NCBI GenBank assembly: GCA_963082875.1
Contig: OY720103.1
Span: forward strand, 2,232,001 to 2,296,000
Direction of reading: 5' to 3'
Source of the DNA: Corella eumyota
Lineage: Eukaryota > Chordata > Ascidiacea > Phlebobranchia > Corellidae
DNA length: 64,000 bases
The position numbers were made by a program, and so were the translations under genes. Positions 1-11,211 of the stretch are shown in pieces (the stretch's first letter is position 1; each line of letters starts with the position of its first letter). Below the pieces are notes generated by a model. It did no database searches, was not told the DNA's origin, and saw only the letters and a program-made list of their open reading frames with translations.

Positions 1-568
1 TAGATTGGTAGCTATCAATTTTTTTTATGATTAGATTTGGGATATACCTGCCAAAATTATTAATTTTAAAAAATATTTTGGAAATATATTGTTTGGACTA
101 CTGTGCTTTTATTGATATACTTAAATTTTAATTTAAAAATTTGATTTTTTTTTCGAAAAAGTTGACCCCAATAATAATGTACTTACGACGTCACACGATA
201 CGCGTTTAATGATACGTAAAATTACTGTTACTTTTGTTTTACTTGATATTTAGGGTGAAATCATCGGAAAGTATTTAGGGTTACATCATCATCGTAGGGT
301 GACATCATCGGATGGGTCAACGCAGATAGCCTCATAAATTGTGTCATCAAGAAAACGGTTAAATATGTTTTTAAGTATTATTATTTTATAGAATTAAATT
401 ATTTATACAATTTCATTAACACCAAGCTTATTCTTAAAATAGGGTGATAATGTAAGCGTCTTAACTTTAAAATAAAATTATAATACCTAAAGGCCTACTA
501 ATTAATAACATGTTGCAACATAAACTAGGTTATATAAAAGAATAAAATAAAACTTTATAAAAAAGACT
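1..568. other. AT-rich flank, no gene seen
   Basis: This stretch has no open frame of note and no splice-bounded coding segment that I can see on either strand. Around 250-320 a short TCATCGG/GGGTGA-like word recurs several times. It ends where the satellite array begins. Confidence 0.6.
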
Positions 569-3500
569 TAGCTCTTAGAGCTAATTACCAAAAAAAAAAG
601 AAATTTATTTTTATACCTCTTAGAGCTAATTACCGAAAAAAAATGCAATTTATTTTCATACCTCTAAGAGCTAACCTCTTAGAGCTCACCTCTTAGAGCT
701 TACCTCTTACAGCTAATTAAACGAAAAAAAATGCAATTTATTTTTATACCTCTTAGAGCTCACCTCTTAGAGCTTACCTCTTACAGCTAATTACCCGGAA
801 AAAAAATGCAATTTATTTTCATACCTCTTAGAGCTTAGCTCTTAGAGCTAATTACTGAAAAAAAAATGCAATTTAGTTTCATACCTTTCAGAGCTTACCT
901 CTTAGAGCTTACCTCTTAGAGCTTAGCTCTTAGAGCTCACCTCTTAGAGCTCACCTCTTAGAGCTCAACTCTTAGAGCTCACCTCTTAGAGCTTACCTCT
1001 TACAGCTAATTACCCGAAAAAAAAATGCAATTTATTTTCATACCTCTTAGAGCTCACCTCTTAGAGCTTACCTCTTACAGCTAATTACCCGAAAAAAAAA
1101 TGCAATTTATTTTCATACCTCTTAGAGCTTAGCTCTAACAGCTAATTACCCAAAAAAAAATGCAATTGATTTTCATACCTCTAAGAGCTAACCTCTTAGA
1201 GCTCACCTCTTAGAGCTTACCTCTTACAGCTAATTACCCGGAAAAAAAATGCAATATATTTTCATACCTCTTAGAGCTCACCTCTTAGAGCTTACCTCTT
1301 ACAGCTAATTACCCGAAAAAAAAATGCAATTTATTTTCATATCTCTTAGAGGTCACCTCTTAGAGCTTACCTCTTACAGCTAATTACCCGGAAAAAAAAT
1401 GCAATTTATTTTCATACCTCTTAGAGCTAATTACTGAAAAAAAAATGCAATTTAGTTTCATACCTCTTAGAGCTCACCTCTTAGAGCTTACCTCTTAGAG
1501 CTTAGCTCTTAGAGCTCACCTCTTAGAGCTTACCTCTTACAGCTAATTACCCGGAAAAAAAATGCAATTTAGTTTCATACCTCTAAGAGCTAACCTCTTA
1601 GAGCTAACCTCTTACAGCTAATTACCCGGAAAAAAATGCAATTTATTTTCATACCTCTTAGAGCTTACCTCTTAGAGATTAGCTCTTAGAGCTCACCTCT
1701 TAGAGCTTACCTCTTACAGCTAATTACCCGAAAAAAAATGCAATTTATTTTCATACCTCTTAGAGCTCACCTCTTAGAGCTTACCTCTTACAGCTAATTA
1801 CCCGAAAAAAAATGCAATTTACTTTAATACCTCTTAGAGCTCACCGCAATTTATTTTCATACCTCTTAGAGCTTACCTCTTACAGCTAATTACCCGGAAA
1901 AAAATGCAATATATTTTTATACCTCTTAGAGCTTAGCTTTTAGAGCTCACCTTTTAGAGCTTACCTCTTACAGCTAATTACCCGAAAAAAATGCAATTTA
2001 TTTTCATACCTCTTAGAGCTTACCTCTTAGAGCTTGGCTCTTAGAGCTCACCTCTTAGAGCTTACCTCTTACAGCTAATTACCCGAAAAAAAATGCAATT
2101 AATTTTCATACCTCTAAAAGCTAACCTCTTAGAGCTCACCTCTTAGAGCTTAGCTCTTAGAGCTTACCTCTTACAGCTAATTACCCGAAAAAAAATGCAA
2201 TTTATTTTTATACCTCTTAGAGCTCACCTCTTAGAGCTTACATCTTACAGCTAATTACCCGGAAAAAAAATGCAATTTATTTTCATACCTCTTAGAGCTT
2301 ACCTCTTACAGCTAATTACCCGAAAAAAAATGCAATTTATTTTTATACCTCTTAGAGCTCACTTCTTAGAGCTTACCTCTTACAGCTAATTACCCGGAAA
2401 AAAATGCAATTTATTTTCATACCTCTTACAGCTAATTACCCGAAAAAAAAATGCAATTTATTTTCATACCTCTTAGAGCTCACCTCTTAGAGCTTACCTC
2501 TTACAGCTAATTACCCGGAAAAAAATGCAATTGATTTTCATACCTCTAAGAGCTAACCTCTTAGAGCTCACCTCTTAGAGCTAAGCTCTTAGAGCTTACC
2601 TCTTACAGCTAATTACCCGGAAAAAAATGCAATTGATTTTCATACCTCTAAAAGCTAACCTCTTAGAGCTCACCTCTTAGAGCTTACCTCTTACAGCTAA
2701 TTACCCGAAAAAAATGCAATTTATTTTTATACCTCTTAGAGCTTACCTCTTACACCTAATTACCCGAAAAAAAATGCAATTTATTTTCATACTTCTTAGA
2801 GCTTACCTCTCAGAGCTTAGCTCTTAGAGCTCACCTCTTAGAGCTTACCTCTTACAGCTAATTACCCGAAAAAAAAATGCAATTTATTTTCATACCTCTT
2901 AGAGCTCACCTCTTAGAGCTCACCTCTTACAGCTAATTACCCGGAAAAAAATGCAATTGATTTTCATACCTCTAAGAGCTAACCTCTTAGAGCTAATTAC
3001 CCGGAAAAAAAATGCAATTTATTTTCATACCTCTTAGAGCTTAGCTCTTACAGCTAATTACCCGGAAAAAAAATGCAATTTATTTTCATACCTCTTAGAG
3101 CTTACCTCTTAGAGCTTAGCTCTTAGAGCTCACCTCTTAGAGCTTACCTCTTAGAGCTCACCTCTTAGAGCTTACCTCTTACAGCTAATTACCCGAAAAA
3201 AAATGCAATTTATTTTCATACCTCTTAGAGCTTACCTCTTAGAGCTTGGCTCTTAGAGCTCACCTCTTAGAGCTTACCTCTTAGAGCTTACCTCTTACAG
3301 CTAATTACCCGAAAAAAAATGCAATTTATTTCCATACCTCTTAGAGCTTACCTCTTAGAGCTCACCTCTTAGAGCTTACCTCTTACAGCTAATTACCCGA
3401 AAAAAAATGCAATTGATTTTCATATCTCTTAGAGCTTACCTCTTAGAGCTTAGCTCTTAGAGCTCACCTCTTAGAGCTTACCTCTTACAGCGAATTACCC

Positions 3501-4575
3501 AAAAAAAAAATGCAATTTATTTTTATACCTCTTAGAGCTCACCTCTTAGAGCTTACCTCTTACAGCTAATTACCCGAAAAAAAAATGCAATTTATTTTCA
3601 TACCTCTTAGAGCTCACCTCTTACAGGTAATTACCCGGAAAAAAAATGCAATTGATTTTCATACCTCTAAGAGCTAACCTCTTAGAGCTTAGCTCTTAGA
3701 GCTTACCTCTTACAGCTAATTACCCGAAAAAAAATGCAATTTATTTTCATACCTCTTCGAGCTCAACTTTTAGAGCTTACCTCTTACAGCTAATTACCCG
3801 GAAAAAAATGCAATTTATTTTCATACCTCTTAGAGCTAATTACTGAAAAAAAAATGCAATTTAGTTTCATACCTCTTAGAGCTCACCTCTTAGAGCTTAC
3901 CTCTTACAGCTAATTACCCGAAAAAAAATGCAATTTATTTTCATACCTCTTAGAGCTTAGCTCTTAGAGCTCACCTCTTAGAGCTTACCTCTTACAGCTA
4001 ATTACCCGGAAAAAAAATGCAATTGATTTTCATACCTCTAAGAGCTAACCTCTTAGAGCTTAGCTCTTAGAGCTTACCTCTTACAGCTAATTACCCGAAA
4101 AAAAAAGAAATTTATTTTCATACCTCGTAGGGCTTACCTCTTACAGCTAATTACCCGGAAAAAAATGCAATTTATTTTCATACCTCTTAGTGCTAATTAC
4201 TGAAAAAAAAATGCAATTTAGTTTTATACCTCTTAGAGCTCATCTCTTAGAGCTTACCTCTTACAGCTAATTACCCGGAAAAAAATGCAATTTATTTTCA
4301 TACCTCTTAGTGCTTACCTCTTACAGCTAATTACCCGAAAAAAAATGCAATTTATTTTCATACCTCTTACAGCTAATTACCCGGAAAAAAATGCAATTTA
4401 TTTTCATACCTCTAAGAGCTCACCTCTTAGAGCTAATTACCCGAAAAAATGCAATATACCTGTTAGAACTTACCTCTTAGAGGTAAATACCGAAAATAGG
4501 CAATTTACCTTTATACCTTGTAGAGCTAACCTCTTAGAGGTAAATACCGAAAATAGGCAATTTGCCTTTATACCT
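569..4575 (+). repeat. Satellite array, left arm
   Basis: About fifty copies of a composite monomer are visible. Each has a constant block (AATTACCCG, a run of 7-10 A, then ATGCAATTTATTTTCATACCTC) and a variable number of 13-15-bp words built on AGCTCTTAGAGCT. That word is a perfect 6-bp inverted repeat around a central T. The number of short words between constant blocks varies from about one to seven, so the spacing changes from unit to unit. The last 130 bp (4444-4575) are a more diverged variant with GGTAAATACCGAAAATAGGC. Open frames inside the array are only read-through of the repeat. Confidence 0.95.
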
Positions 4576-4588
4576 CTAAACTCTAAGT

Positions 4589-4686
4589 ATGGTTCTAGTA
4601 GGGAAAAAAATGATAAATTTCAACAAAATTTGCAGAAATTTTATCAAACCGCTTCTGGGCACTATCTTTTTCCCTACTAGAACCAT
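4589..4686. mobile_element. 98-bp hairpin element, MITE-like
   Basis: Perfect 20-bp inverted termini (left arm 4589-4608, starting ATGGTTCTAGTAGGG; right arm 4667-4686) enclose a loop of 58 bp. The size and structure fit a miniature inverted-repeat element or a stable hairpin. No coding content and no clear target-site duplication were seen. It sits exactly between the satellite array and the EMC3 pseudogene. Confidence 0.6.
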
Positions 4687-4714
4687 GTTGGTACATAAAA
4701 GTCATTTATTTGTC

Positions 4715-5345
4715 GTTGTTGATGACCTCAGAAAAACATGTTTCCGAAGAACAAGTGCGGAACAGTCAGGCCTCAATAAGATGTCAGCGTCTTCATGACA
4801 AGGCCAATACAATCCTCAACAAGGATTTAAAATGAGAAAGTCATTATCACAAAAGGAATAGAAAATACGTCGAAAGCCAAAAACCTGATGACAATTCCAT
4901 CGATGATGACTGATATGCTTAAAGGAAATGTCCTTAATGTTCTTCCAATGATTGTCATTGGAGGTTGGATTCAGTGGACTTTTTCAGAATTTTTAACAAC
5001 AAAAGTTTCTTTTCCATTAACCATTCGATTTAGACCGATGCTGCAAAGAGGAGTTGAATTAGAATCCCTGGATGCCTCATGGGTTTCATCTGCATCATGG
5101 TACTTTCTCAATGTATTCGGCCTTCGAAGTATGTAATCCCTGATCCTTGAAGAAAACAACGCAGCGGAATAAAAACAATGCAGCGGATCCCGGAATGGCG
5201 ATGCAGCAAGACCCTCAAAAGGCATTTAAAGAAACCTGGATAAGTTTAATGATGACCGAACACACAAACGCAATCAAGAACATCCACAAAGGAATATTTC
5301 TTAAACATTTGCTGCCAGAAGAATACCTTTTAACTAAAAACTAAG
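4715..5345 (+). pseudogene. EMC3: EMC3 (ER membrane complex subunit 3) processed pseudogene
   Basis: Reading 4715-5345 gives, across at least two reading frames, a protein clearly like EMC3, the conserved subunit of the ER membrane insertase. Recognisable blocks in order are SEEQVRNSQASIR near 4740, [18 protein letters not shown] near 4915, [20 protein letters not shown] near 5070, and a frame-shifted NAADPGMAMQQDPQKAFKE near 5180. The family blocks run together without introns, so a retrocopy is the likely origin. The N-terminal membrane segment is missing and stop codons and frame changes interrupt the rest, so it cannot encode a full subunit. It lies inside the block bounded by inverted satellite arrays, away from any parent gene in this window. 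Confidence 0.88.
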
Positions 5346-5910
5346 GAATTTGATGCCGATACAGCATTAAAAGAACAAGTCACTGTTGTTAAGGAGGACC
5401 TGGAAGTTTCTTTATTTAAATTCCAACGGAAAATTGCCAAAGAAATCGAAAAGTTATTAAACGATAACAAGATAATAGAATGTATAACATAAAATGAAAA
5501 ATTTCTCAACGAGCTTATTCAAACGATAATTGCAGACCAGAAAAAGTTTAAAAACATAATGGAAGAAGAGCAATTGTCTCCTTCCCATCTAAAAGCGGCT
5601 AGAATAAAGAGAGATGACAAGGCTGCAGATTTATTTGATATTGTGTACTGCAGAGAAAAGGTGTTTGCTGCATTAGAAGCTATACAACAATTTGGCGGAC
5701 AAAAAAAACGAGAACTGACAAATGAAATAGATGGTATCTAACTACACCTAAATTTCACATGGAATATTCGTTTGGTAAGGATTCCACTAAACAAGAACAC
5801 GACAAACTTAAAAGGTACCAAATGGCCGAAAAACCCTGAACTAAAGCGAAAAGAAATTAAAAAGCTTGCCAATGTGCCTGTAATTTCTGCGTCCGATTTG
5901 TCAAACTAAT
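5345..5910 (+). pseudogene. Degenerate coding-like stretch, not recognised
   Basis: Directly after the EMC3 relic the plus strand reads as a charged, helical protein-like sequence with only two in-frame breaks. Pieces such as SLFKFQRKIAKEIEKLL (about 5410), MEEEQLSPSHLKAARIKRDD (from 5559, open to 5741) and PKNPELKRKEIKKLANVP (about 5830) keep an ordinary amino-acid composition. I do not recognise the family. It could be the tail of a chimeric retrocopy, part of a second captured gene, or an element-encoded protein. No intron signals are evident. Confidence 0.4.
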
Positions 5911-6015
5911 TTTTTATTTCTAAAACTGTTAATAAGCAAAGTTTAGTCTCTTGGTTAATATCAGTTTTATTCCTTTCGCAAATTGTTACAGTTTTTTTTC
6001 ATTATGCCATGCTTT

Positions 6016-6190
6016 TGTGAATAGTGTAGTGGTAAAAACACTTGCTACACCACGGGCAATTATAATCTATAACATCTCAAACTGCCACAGGCAACTCGAG
6101 ACTGGGGTGGAGTAACTGATGTTACTCTGTGTTTAAGTCGCGCATTTGACTTTCCTTTATTGAGGATTAAAACATATACGAAAAACTTTT
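6016..6190 (+). mobile_element. tRNA-derived SINE, internally deleted copy
   Basis: Matches the SINE seen elsewhere in the window. A box-A-like AGTGTAGTGGTAA start and the CACTTGCTACACCAC block join directly to the 3' half (GGGCAATTATAATC to the GAGGATTAAA tail). The box-B-containing middle of about 120 bp is missing. Confidence 0.8.
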
Positions 6191-6487
6191 TTTTTTTCAA
6201 GGTATGTTAAATTTTTACAAGACAAAATACATTTTTAGACTATTTTTATTGCATACTAAAGTATAAGTAAAAAACCTTATTATCAGAACTCTTATTTTAT
6301 ATAACATGCCCATTTTATTTTGCATGTTTTTAAAGCAAATTTATTTGTTTTTTCGTATTTTCAAGCACTTTAACCAATTCTATAAATTAATTTTTCATAA
6401 TGCACTATTTGCAGATGCCAAACTAATAAAAAAATTAAAAATGAAATTTTAAATTGACTTACAATAACTCATGCAAGTATTTTTACT

Positions 6488-7490
6488 TCAGGACAGTTTA
6501 AGGATATATTCCTTTACAAAGTTCACCGCGGCCTTCCTATTGCTAATCTTTGAAGCTTTTTCTTGCATTCCACCATTCTTAGTGGCACCCTTTTCCTCTA
6601 TTGCAAATAAAACATGGAAGCCACATTGCTCTACAAAATCCCCTGGCTCCGATAATAAGAACATTCGCCCTCCTTTTTCATCACCAACAGAAAAAAAAGG
6701 TAAGCCTGCAAAAGGAATAAAAATGTAAAACTTATACTATTATCAATATGGCCATAACTGTTAATAATGAAATAAAGCAAAAAGAATTTAAAATTTTATC
6801 AAAATGCAAAGTGTAATAGCAAAGGATTGATTTCATTTGTGTTAATATTCATAAATTTATTATTTCCCTCCTTTCTGTGAAGTGCCAACAACCTACATTT
6901 AAAATATGAAATCACTTTACTGTAAACCTCTGGTCCTTACCGAATCCAACAATGGTGAACCAGCATAAGTGACATGGATGATAACTGGTGTGCAGTTAAT
7001 ATTGGCTTGGTTTACAATGCTGAAATACATAATACAGATTTTTTAGTTTACAACAACAACAATATCAAATTAGGTTTTGTTGTTATTAGAACAGTAAAAG
7101 TGGCCAATTTTTAAGCTTGGAAATTAATTATTTAAATAGAGGTTTAATATTAAAATAACCTACGTTGTTTCATGTGGTCGAATCTTCTTGTCCAGTCAAC
7201 TTTTCATTTTACTTCAGTCCCCACTTCAATTTTTTTCTCAACAAAATGAAGCGCCTGTCAAATATATTCACATATATTCTTATTCATTTAATTAATCTTT
7301 TAACTTGAAAAATTACAGCATGTAACTAAAGCATGTTAAGTTTTACACTTAACAACGCCAAGCTAAATATTCCACCTTTGCCCCTTTTTTTGCAACTTTT
7401 TTCACTTGAATGTCGTTTATAGTTCCCCAGTCATCAGGTTGTCCCTATCCTTCAGGAAATAAGATTGTGTCATTTAATTCAATTTCAAAC
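6488..7490 (-). pseudogene. Four splice-compatible exons of an unrecognised, decayed gene
   Basis: Four minus-strand segments have good acceptors and donors and matching phases: 7376-7490, 7160-7254, 6941-7019 and 6488-6705. They read as FEIELNDTILFPEG..., ALHFVEKKIEVGTEVK..., IVNQANINCTPVIIHVTYAG and AYLFFSVGDEKGGRMFLLSE..., the last ending in a normal stop. The first two segments each contain one in-frame stop (TAG after FPEG, TGA after GTEVK), so the gene looks recently broken, unless these are allelic. I could not assign a family. The fold looks globular with beta-rich segments. Whether it ever joined the SCLT1-like exons just upstream is unclear, because the phase between the two sets does not match. 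Confidence 0.5.
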
Positions 7491-7671
7491 CTAAAATATG
7501 AATAATATGTTTTATATTAAACTTCTTAAATTAGGTTTACATTACAACACTCTTTTTAATACAAAAGTAAATACAAAAGTTGCCTATAGCAGTTTAGTAA
7601 TAAGCTGTTGCTGTAGTGACAAAGCCTATTTAAAAAGCCAAATGTTATATAAGCAAAACAAATTAATTGTC

Positions 7672-7745
7672 GTTCATGCAGCTCGAACCTGAAACCTTTC
7701 GGCTCATAGTTTGACGTCATGACCGGTTCATCACACTACCAGACT
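7672..7745 (-). repeat. tRNA-like relic (second Pol III repeat family)
   Basis: On the minus strand this is about 85% like the element at 27872-27940, with box-A-like TGATGAACCGG and box-B GGTTCGAGC. Stem pairing is poor, so a working tRNA is unlikely. A TGACGTCA palindrome falls inside it. Confidence 0.6.
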
Positions 7746-7778
7746 ATTTCCATATTTTTATGACATCATTCCTTATAC

Positions 7779-9247
7779 CTGCATTAAGTAGGACATCTCT
7801 TTTAAATCAACTTCTGTGTTGGCCTTCTCTAATGCTTACATCTTGATTTTAATTCTTTCCCGAGCATATCTGCAAAAGTAATAAATTAAAATTTAAAATT
7901 TATTGAATGGAAAATTAGCCTGTTTTGTAGTATTATTATATAATAACTATTATGTAAATCCCTGGTATAATGTAATATTTAACCAGTAAACTTTAACCAG
8001 TAAAATTTAAAAAACAAATAAATTACCTTTAATAATTAAGCATGCCTTTCCTCTAAATCAGTTAAAGAATTTTCAAGTTGTTCAATAGTTCTAAAGCAAC
8101 ATTATCTTGCCTCTGTAATATAACAATATAACAAATATAACATGTTACAATTATACCATTTTGTATAGAGCCAAAGTCTAAAAGGATAAATTACATTTTT
8201 AGTTTACCAAATTTTGAAGATTAATTTTAAGGGTATCAACATTTCAACATTTTTTTAAGTCAATTTAGAATTGTAATAATTACATTTGCAGCAAACATAC
8301 CGGCAGCATGGTGTGGTGGTAAGAACACTTGCTACACCACCATGAAGTCGTGGGTTTAATCCCCACTGCTCTCATGCTGTAGCGACCTTGAGTAAGGCGC
8401 AATAAACGGTATGAACTCCTGCTGAGCCAGCACTTAATCAGCAGTATAATTATTGGGCAATTATAATCTATATGATTTCCCAAACTGCCACAGGCAACTC
8501 GAAACTGAGTCGGAGTAACAGTTTTTATTCTATGTTTAAGTCGCGCATTCAACTTTCCCACATCCGAGGATATAGATATATACAAAAAAAAGAGCATAAT
8601 ACCAGTGGTCTCAAAAGTTTGTAGTTGTTGTTGTAAGACTTCTTGCAGCTCAAAATGTAATCTTTCATTTTCCTCAGTAACATTCTTAAAATTATATATA
8701 AATCAGTTTAAAAAAAAGTTAAAAAATATGTGTGATATGGTTATTTTTACAAGCCTTCTATACTATATGCAGGTGCAATATAAACAATAAAGGCATACAA
8801 TTTTACATAAAATTTATATTTCTATTTTCAAACCTTTAGTTTTGTGCTGTAATCCTCGTTTTGATATTTGATCGCTGGAAGTCCAGAGACAAGAGATGCC
8901 ATGTGCTGTTCATATTCTACAATTAATGGTGATAATAATAAAGGATTTGTTATCCAAGGTGCTAGGTCTAATCCATCTCCAGAAAGAATTTCATTTTGTA
9001 AAAAATTTAAATTTTAAATCACCCTCTAAGAAAACATTCAATTGAACAGTATTAATATTTTCCATGCGCTTATAAAGTAATTTATATGACAATAAAATCG
9101 AAAAAAATAATTTAATTGTTTAAAAACTGTCAGATTTTAAATAAATAACACTTAAAACTGTTAAATTTTGCTTACTTTTGGCTTATCTACATTAAACTGG
9201 CTATGTCCTTGGTACTTCGAAAGTGCTGCACTTAAACAATAAACCAT
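7779..9247 (-). pseudogene. SCLT1: SCLT1-like gene fragment (N-terminal exons), decaying
   Basis: Minus-strand exons resemble the start of SCLT1, a coiled-coil protein of centriole distal appendages. Exon A, 9176-9247, runs from ATG to a GTAAGC donor (24 codons, MVYCLSAALSKYQGHS...). Exon B, about 8834-9000, carries LSPLIVEYEQHMASL; human SCLT1 as I recall it has LAPLVTEYDKHLGEL. Exon C, 8603-8684, reads NVTEENERLHFELQEVL against a recalled NVIKENERLHSEL. Exons B and C join in frame at the position expected from that protein. Further segments at 8040-8112 and 7779-7869 look like coiled coil but contain a frame change and a stop, and exon B has no clear acceptor. A SINE (8302-8596) ends 7 bp from the exon C donor. 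Most likely a duplicated, dying fragment rather than the working gene. Confidence 0.68.
8302..8596 (+). mobile_element. tRNA-derived SINE, near full length
   Basis: It begins GGCAGCATGGTGTGGTGGTAA (box A region), has box B GGGTTTAATCCCC, then the common body (CTCATGCTGTAGCG, CCTGCTGAGCCAGCACTTAATC, GGCAACTCGA) and ends at GAGGATATAGATATATAC plus an A-run. This is one of the most complete copies here. Confidence 0.9.
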
Positions 9248-9460
9248 TTTACACAAACAGACAAAAAAACAAGTTCTGAAAATGTTTTTTTATTTGCCCC
9301 CTTTTTAGTTATTATACGAGACAACTAACAACAAATTTGCTTAAAAAATAAAAAAATTTAAAACTCTATTTATTGCTATATTATTTGAACAAATTTTAGA
9401 AATTTAGAATCAGAAATTTACAAAAACAAGTGAGCTAAAGGTCAAAGTAACATTAAATCA

Positions 9461-9702
9461 ATAATTAGCTCTAAGAGGTATGAAAATAAATTGCATTTTT
9501 TTTCGGGTAATTAGCTCTAAGAAGTGAGCTCTAAGAGGTTAGCTCTAAGAGGTATGAAAATAAATTGCATTTTTTTTCGGGTAATTAGCTCTAAGAAGTG
9601 AGCTCTAAGAGGTTAGCTCTTAGAGGTATGAAAATAAATTGCATTTTTTTCGGGTAATTAGCTCTACGAGGTTAGCTCTTAGAAGTGAGCTCTTAGAGGT
9701 AT
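9461..9702 (-). repeat. Satellite array, right arm, inverted
   Basis: Three constant blocks and intervening short words of the same monomer as the left array lie here in reverse orientation (plus strand shows GGTATGAAAATAAATTGCATTTTT and CGGGTAATTAGCTC). The two arrays therefore form very unequal inverted arms around 4576-9460. Confidence 0.95.
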
Positions 9703-11211
9703 GTTTTTTCCAAATCAAAATCCCGCGCTTTGCTAAAATTTGTGACGAATGTTTTGGATTAAATCCAGCTGTTGTTATATACATTTTTATCCCTCAATAT
9801 ATTTATCCCCAAATTATGGAAAAAATTAAATTTGTTATAAAGTTGGAAAATTATTAAAACAGTGACACATTTTGTTTTCTACCAATTAAATTATTAATAA
9901 TATTACAATTAATAGAGAAAAACCAGGTGTGTTGAAAAGCGTCGCACGGGATGTGGAACCAGCGTTCTTTCTTCGCCCCTCCTGCTAAAAGCGATTTTTC
10001 TTTTTTCTTCCAAAGCTAAAAGCTGCAAATTCTTTAATTTAAACAAATCCTTGATACAAATGTGGTTTTAAAAGCCTTAATATCAAGCCAGTTTCAAATG
10101 AGAGGTGTATTTTAATAATAAGAATAATAATATTTGTTGTTAGTAAAAATTCTAAGCATTACGATGATATTAATAAAATAGTTAATCGATAAAAAGAATA
10201 CAAAAGTAAAATTAGAAATGATTTTAAAATACAAAATTACTCAAAATCGTAAACAAACAATTAACAATATAATAACACACTATATACATGTTTAATTGCT
10301 GAAACAAATACTGCTCTGTGGAATATTTACACTTTTTTTTTGCCTTAATATGGTAATACATAGAAATTGGTATTTGGAAAAAAATTCAACGTAGATATAA
10401 TGTATATACAAAATCACTGTTAAAAAGCAAATACACATAACATAATGGCTTTTATATATATTTTAGTTACAACCTTGAATCATGACATATAACACAATGA
10501 TGTCTCAAAGTCTTCGCAACTAACAAAGTAAAATATATATATTACAACATCTATGTGTGGTCGGGTTGCATAAAAAAATCTACGCAAATTTTGTTTAGAA
10601 ATAAAATGGCAGCATTTATTTTAATTGTGTTGCACATTGTCGGGTATATATGCTCCAAAATTTATGTTATTTACATTCAACAAAGCTTAACTGAAAATCG
10701 ATATTGCAAGTGTGTGGTTAAGGGTTGCGTATCGTGAAATGTAAATTTAAAACAAACAAAAAACACTCTTCCAGTTTAATTCACCTTATCAGATGCAAAG
10801 AGGTAGAGTATAAATAACTGTTCACTGCATTAGGATTTTAACATTAAATACTAAAAATAGTTCTAGCTAAAAAACGCAAAAGTAGCACCGTTTGCAAAAG
10901 TATGACAAAACAAGTTAAATTTGGACTGCCAAATATAATTACAATAAATTGCTTAAAAGTATTGCTAAAGTTTATATATATTAATATAGCGCAGATTTGA
11001 GTTATTTCGAATATAAAAAGCAAACGATTGGCTATACAGAATGCACATTGTCAAAGTATGTAAAAAATGTTTGATAAAAGCAACAATGTTTATAATTAAA
11101 AAAGCAAAATTTTTGGTCGCGAGTTGGCAGTATAGAATTGTATATTTACACAATAAAAGCAATGTTAAATTTGTAAGATAATTCTTTATCAATCAGGATA
11201 AAAGATTTACT
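9703..11211. other. Gap between satellite block and cingulin 3' end
   Basis: AT-rich, with no supported exon. The part next to 11212 should include the 3' untranslated region of the minus-strand cingulin gene. The nearest AATAAA on that strand that I noticed is at about 10613-10618, which would make a UTR of roughly 0.6 kb; this is a guess. Confidence 0.4.

Noticed and set aside
569-4575. CRISPR array
   Set aside because: Repeats are directly adjacent with no unique spacers, and the genome is clearly eukaryotic with spliced genes.
4285-4680. 131-codon open frame (plus) at the end of the left satellite array
   Set aside because: It is translation of the tandem monomer plus the hairpin element. 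The peptide only repeats the repeat.
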